Part shown: positions 63,604 through 64,000 of the stretch, one piece after another | Position numbering within the stretch: position 1 is the first letter of the stretch | Layout: each line of letters begins with the position of its first letter | The notes under the pieces: model-generated | What the model was told of the DNA's origin: nothing | Database searches by the model: none | Seen by the model: the letters and a program-made list of their open reading frames with translations, nothing else | From: Eurosta solidaginis | Lineage: Eukaryota; Arthropoda; Insecta; Diptera; Tephritidae | Direction: 5' to 3' | Length of the DNA stretch: 64,000 bases | NCBI RefSeq assembly: GCF_040869045.1 | Contig: NW_027137011.1 | Location: 124,001 to 188,000, forward strand | Position numbers and translations under genes: made by a program

Positions 63604-64000
63604 GATGCCAACAACTGCTGAGTTATCTACTCAAATTTGTTGAACAAAACGACTTACGTATTTTAAGCATGCTAGCCTTTAGCCCGGTAAACAAAATAAA
63701 AAAAAAAACGCAATATGTAGGCTACACGAGAACGGAGACGTCGAGTAACCAAAACAAATGCGTTAAACAAATTCGTACACGTTATTTATAAATTTAACTC
63801 TAGAATTAAAGGATATACAACGAGAAACAACGTTTGACAACCTTTAAACAGTTTTAATAACTATCTCAAAAATTTTCGCTCTGATGCAAACAACTGATGA
63901 GTTATCTACTCAAATTTGTTGAACAAAACGACTTACGTATTTTAAACATGCTAACCTTTAGCCCGGTAAGCAAATTAAAAAAAAAACGCAATATGTAGGC
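63604..64000 (+). repeat. Right-hand higher-order repeat S4, cut by the window edge
   Basis: This is the first monomer and a half of another S unit, with CTAGCC, GGTAAACAAAATAAAA and then ATTTATAAATTT. It starts with GATGCCAAC, a variant otherwise seen only near 7401 and 15957. The array clearly continues beyond the window. Confidence 0.85.

Larger units (their letters stand above)
4599..64000 (+). repeat. Satellite DNA array, monomer about 278 bp, about 213 tandem copies
   Basis: From the LINE to the right edge the sequence is one head-to-tail array with no other insertion and no inversion seen. Using GATGCAAAC as a phase mark, successive copies start at 4643, 4921, 5189, 5466, 5745 and so on to 63883, with normal spacing of 276-280 bp. 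Length varies mainly through a run of about 7 to 17 A after GCAAATT. One hand-counted monomer is about 33% G+C. Copies differ by a few percent at diagnostic sites, and neighbouring blocks share private variants, which reveals higher-order repeats. No long open frame persists, because the period is not a steady multiple of three and each monomer carries stops. Function is unknown; arrays of this kind typically occupy centromeric or other heterochromatin. I do not recognise the family. Confidence 0.98.

Noticed and set aside
4599..64000. CRISPR array
   Set aside because: The whole 278-bp unit is repeated, with no unique spacers between short repeats, and the neighbouring element is a eukaryotic LINE.
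4599..64000. CENP-B box in the monomer
   Set aside because: The closest stretch, ATTCGTACACGTTATTT, has TTCG but lacks the required A and CGGG positions.

Overview
The window has two parts: a partial non-LTR retrotransposon (LINE) on the minus strand at about 1-4597, and an uninterrupted satellite DNA array from about 4599 to the right edge. No host gene, RNA gene or bacterial-type feature was seen. The ORF1 and ORF2 architecture (DUF4780-like ORF1, APE-type endonuclease, then a LINE reverse transcriptase) resembles the LOA/I-Jockey group found in insects, especially Diptera. With the very long A+T-rich satellite, this suggests insect heterochromatin, possibly centromeric or pericentromeric. 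The clade and host are inferred from remembered family features, not from a search.

The LINE reads right to left. Its 5' end is at about 4597, followed by a 5' UTR of about 370 bp with a terminal inverted repeat and an intact ORF1 of 572 codons (2508-4226). ORF2 starts inside the end of ORF1 (2545), carries an endonuclease followed by a reverse transcriptase with a YADD box, and runs off the left edge. One reading-frame break near 2105-2108 splits ORF2. I found no other stop on its remaining 702 codons, so the copy looks young. ORF1 contains a diverged 92-residue internal tandem duplication. The 5' junction with the satellite shows a 12-bp tandem duplication and a 3-bp loss.

The satellite has a monomer of about 278 bp (about 33% G+C in one hand count), repeated head-to-tail roughly 213 times in one orientation. 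Each monomer has a variable A-tract. Diagnostic variants show that it is a mosaic of nested higher-order repeats: 5-6-monomer modules at the left (5.2-8.2 and 15.1-16.8 kb); an 'R' module (11.0-14.1 kb partial, 22.1-23.5 kb partial, 28.9-34.1, 34.7-40.0 and 43.0-48.6 kb); an 'X' module of about 3,057 bp (19.0-22.1, 25.8-28.9 and 40.0-43.0 kb); and a distinct right-hand family with units of 12, 14, 3 and 16 monomers (51.1-63.6 kb). A single 127-bp truncated monomer at 25.4-25.5 kb marks the seam of a 6.8-kb tandem duplication.

The window therefore records repeated unequal exchange and local homogenisation, interrupted by one retrotransposon insertion. I saw no sign of a protein-coding or enzyme-based system beyond the LINE itself. 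The most notable content is the layered history of the array and the retrotransposon junction.
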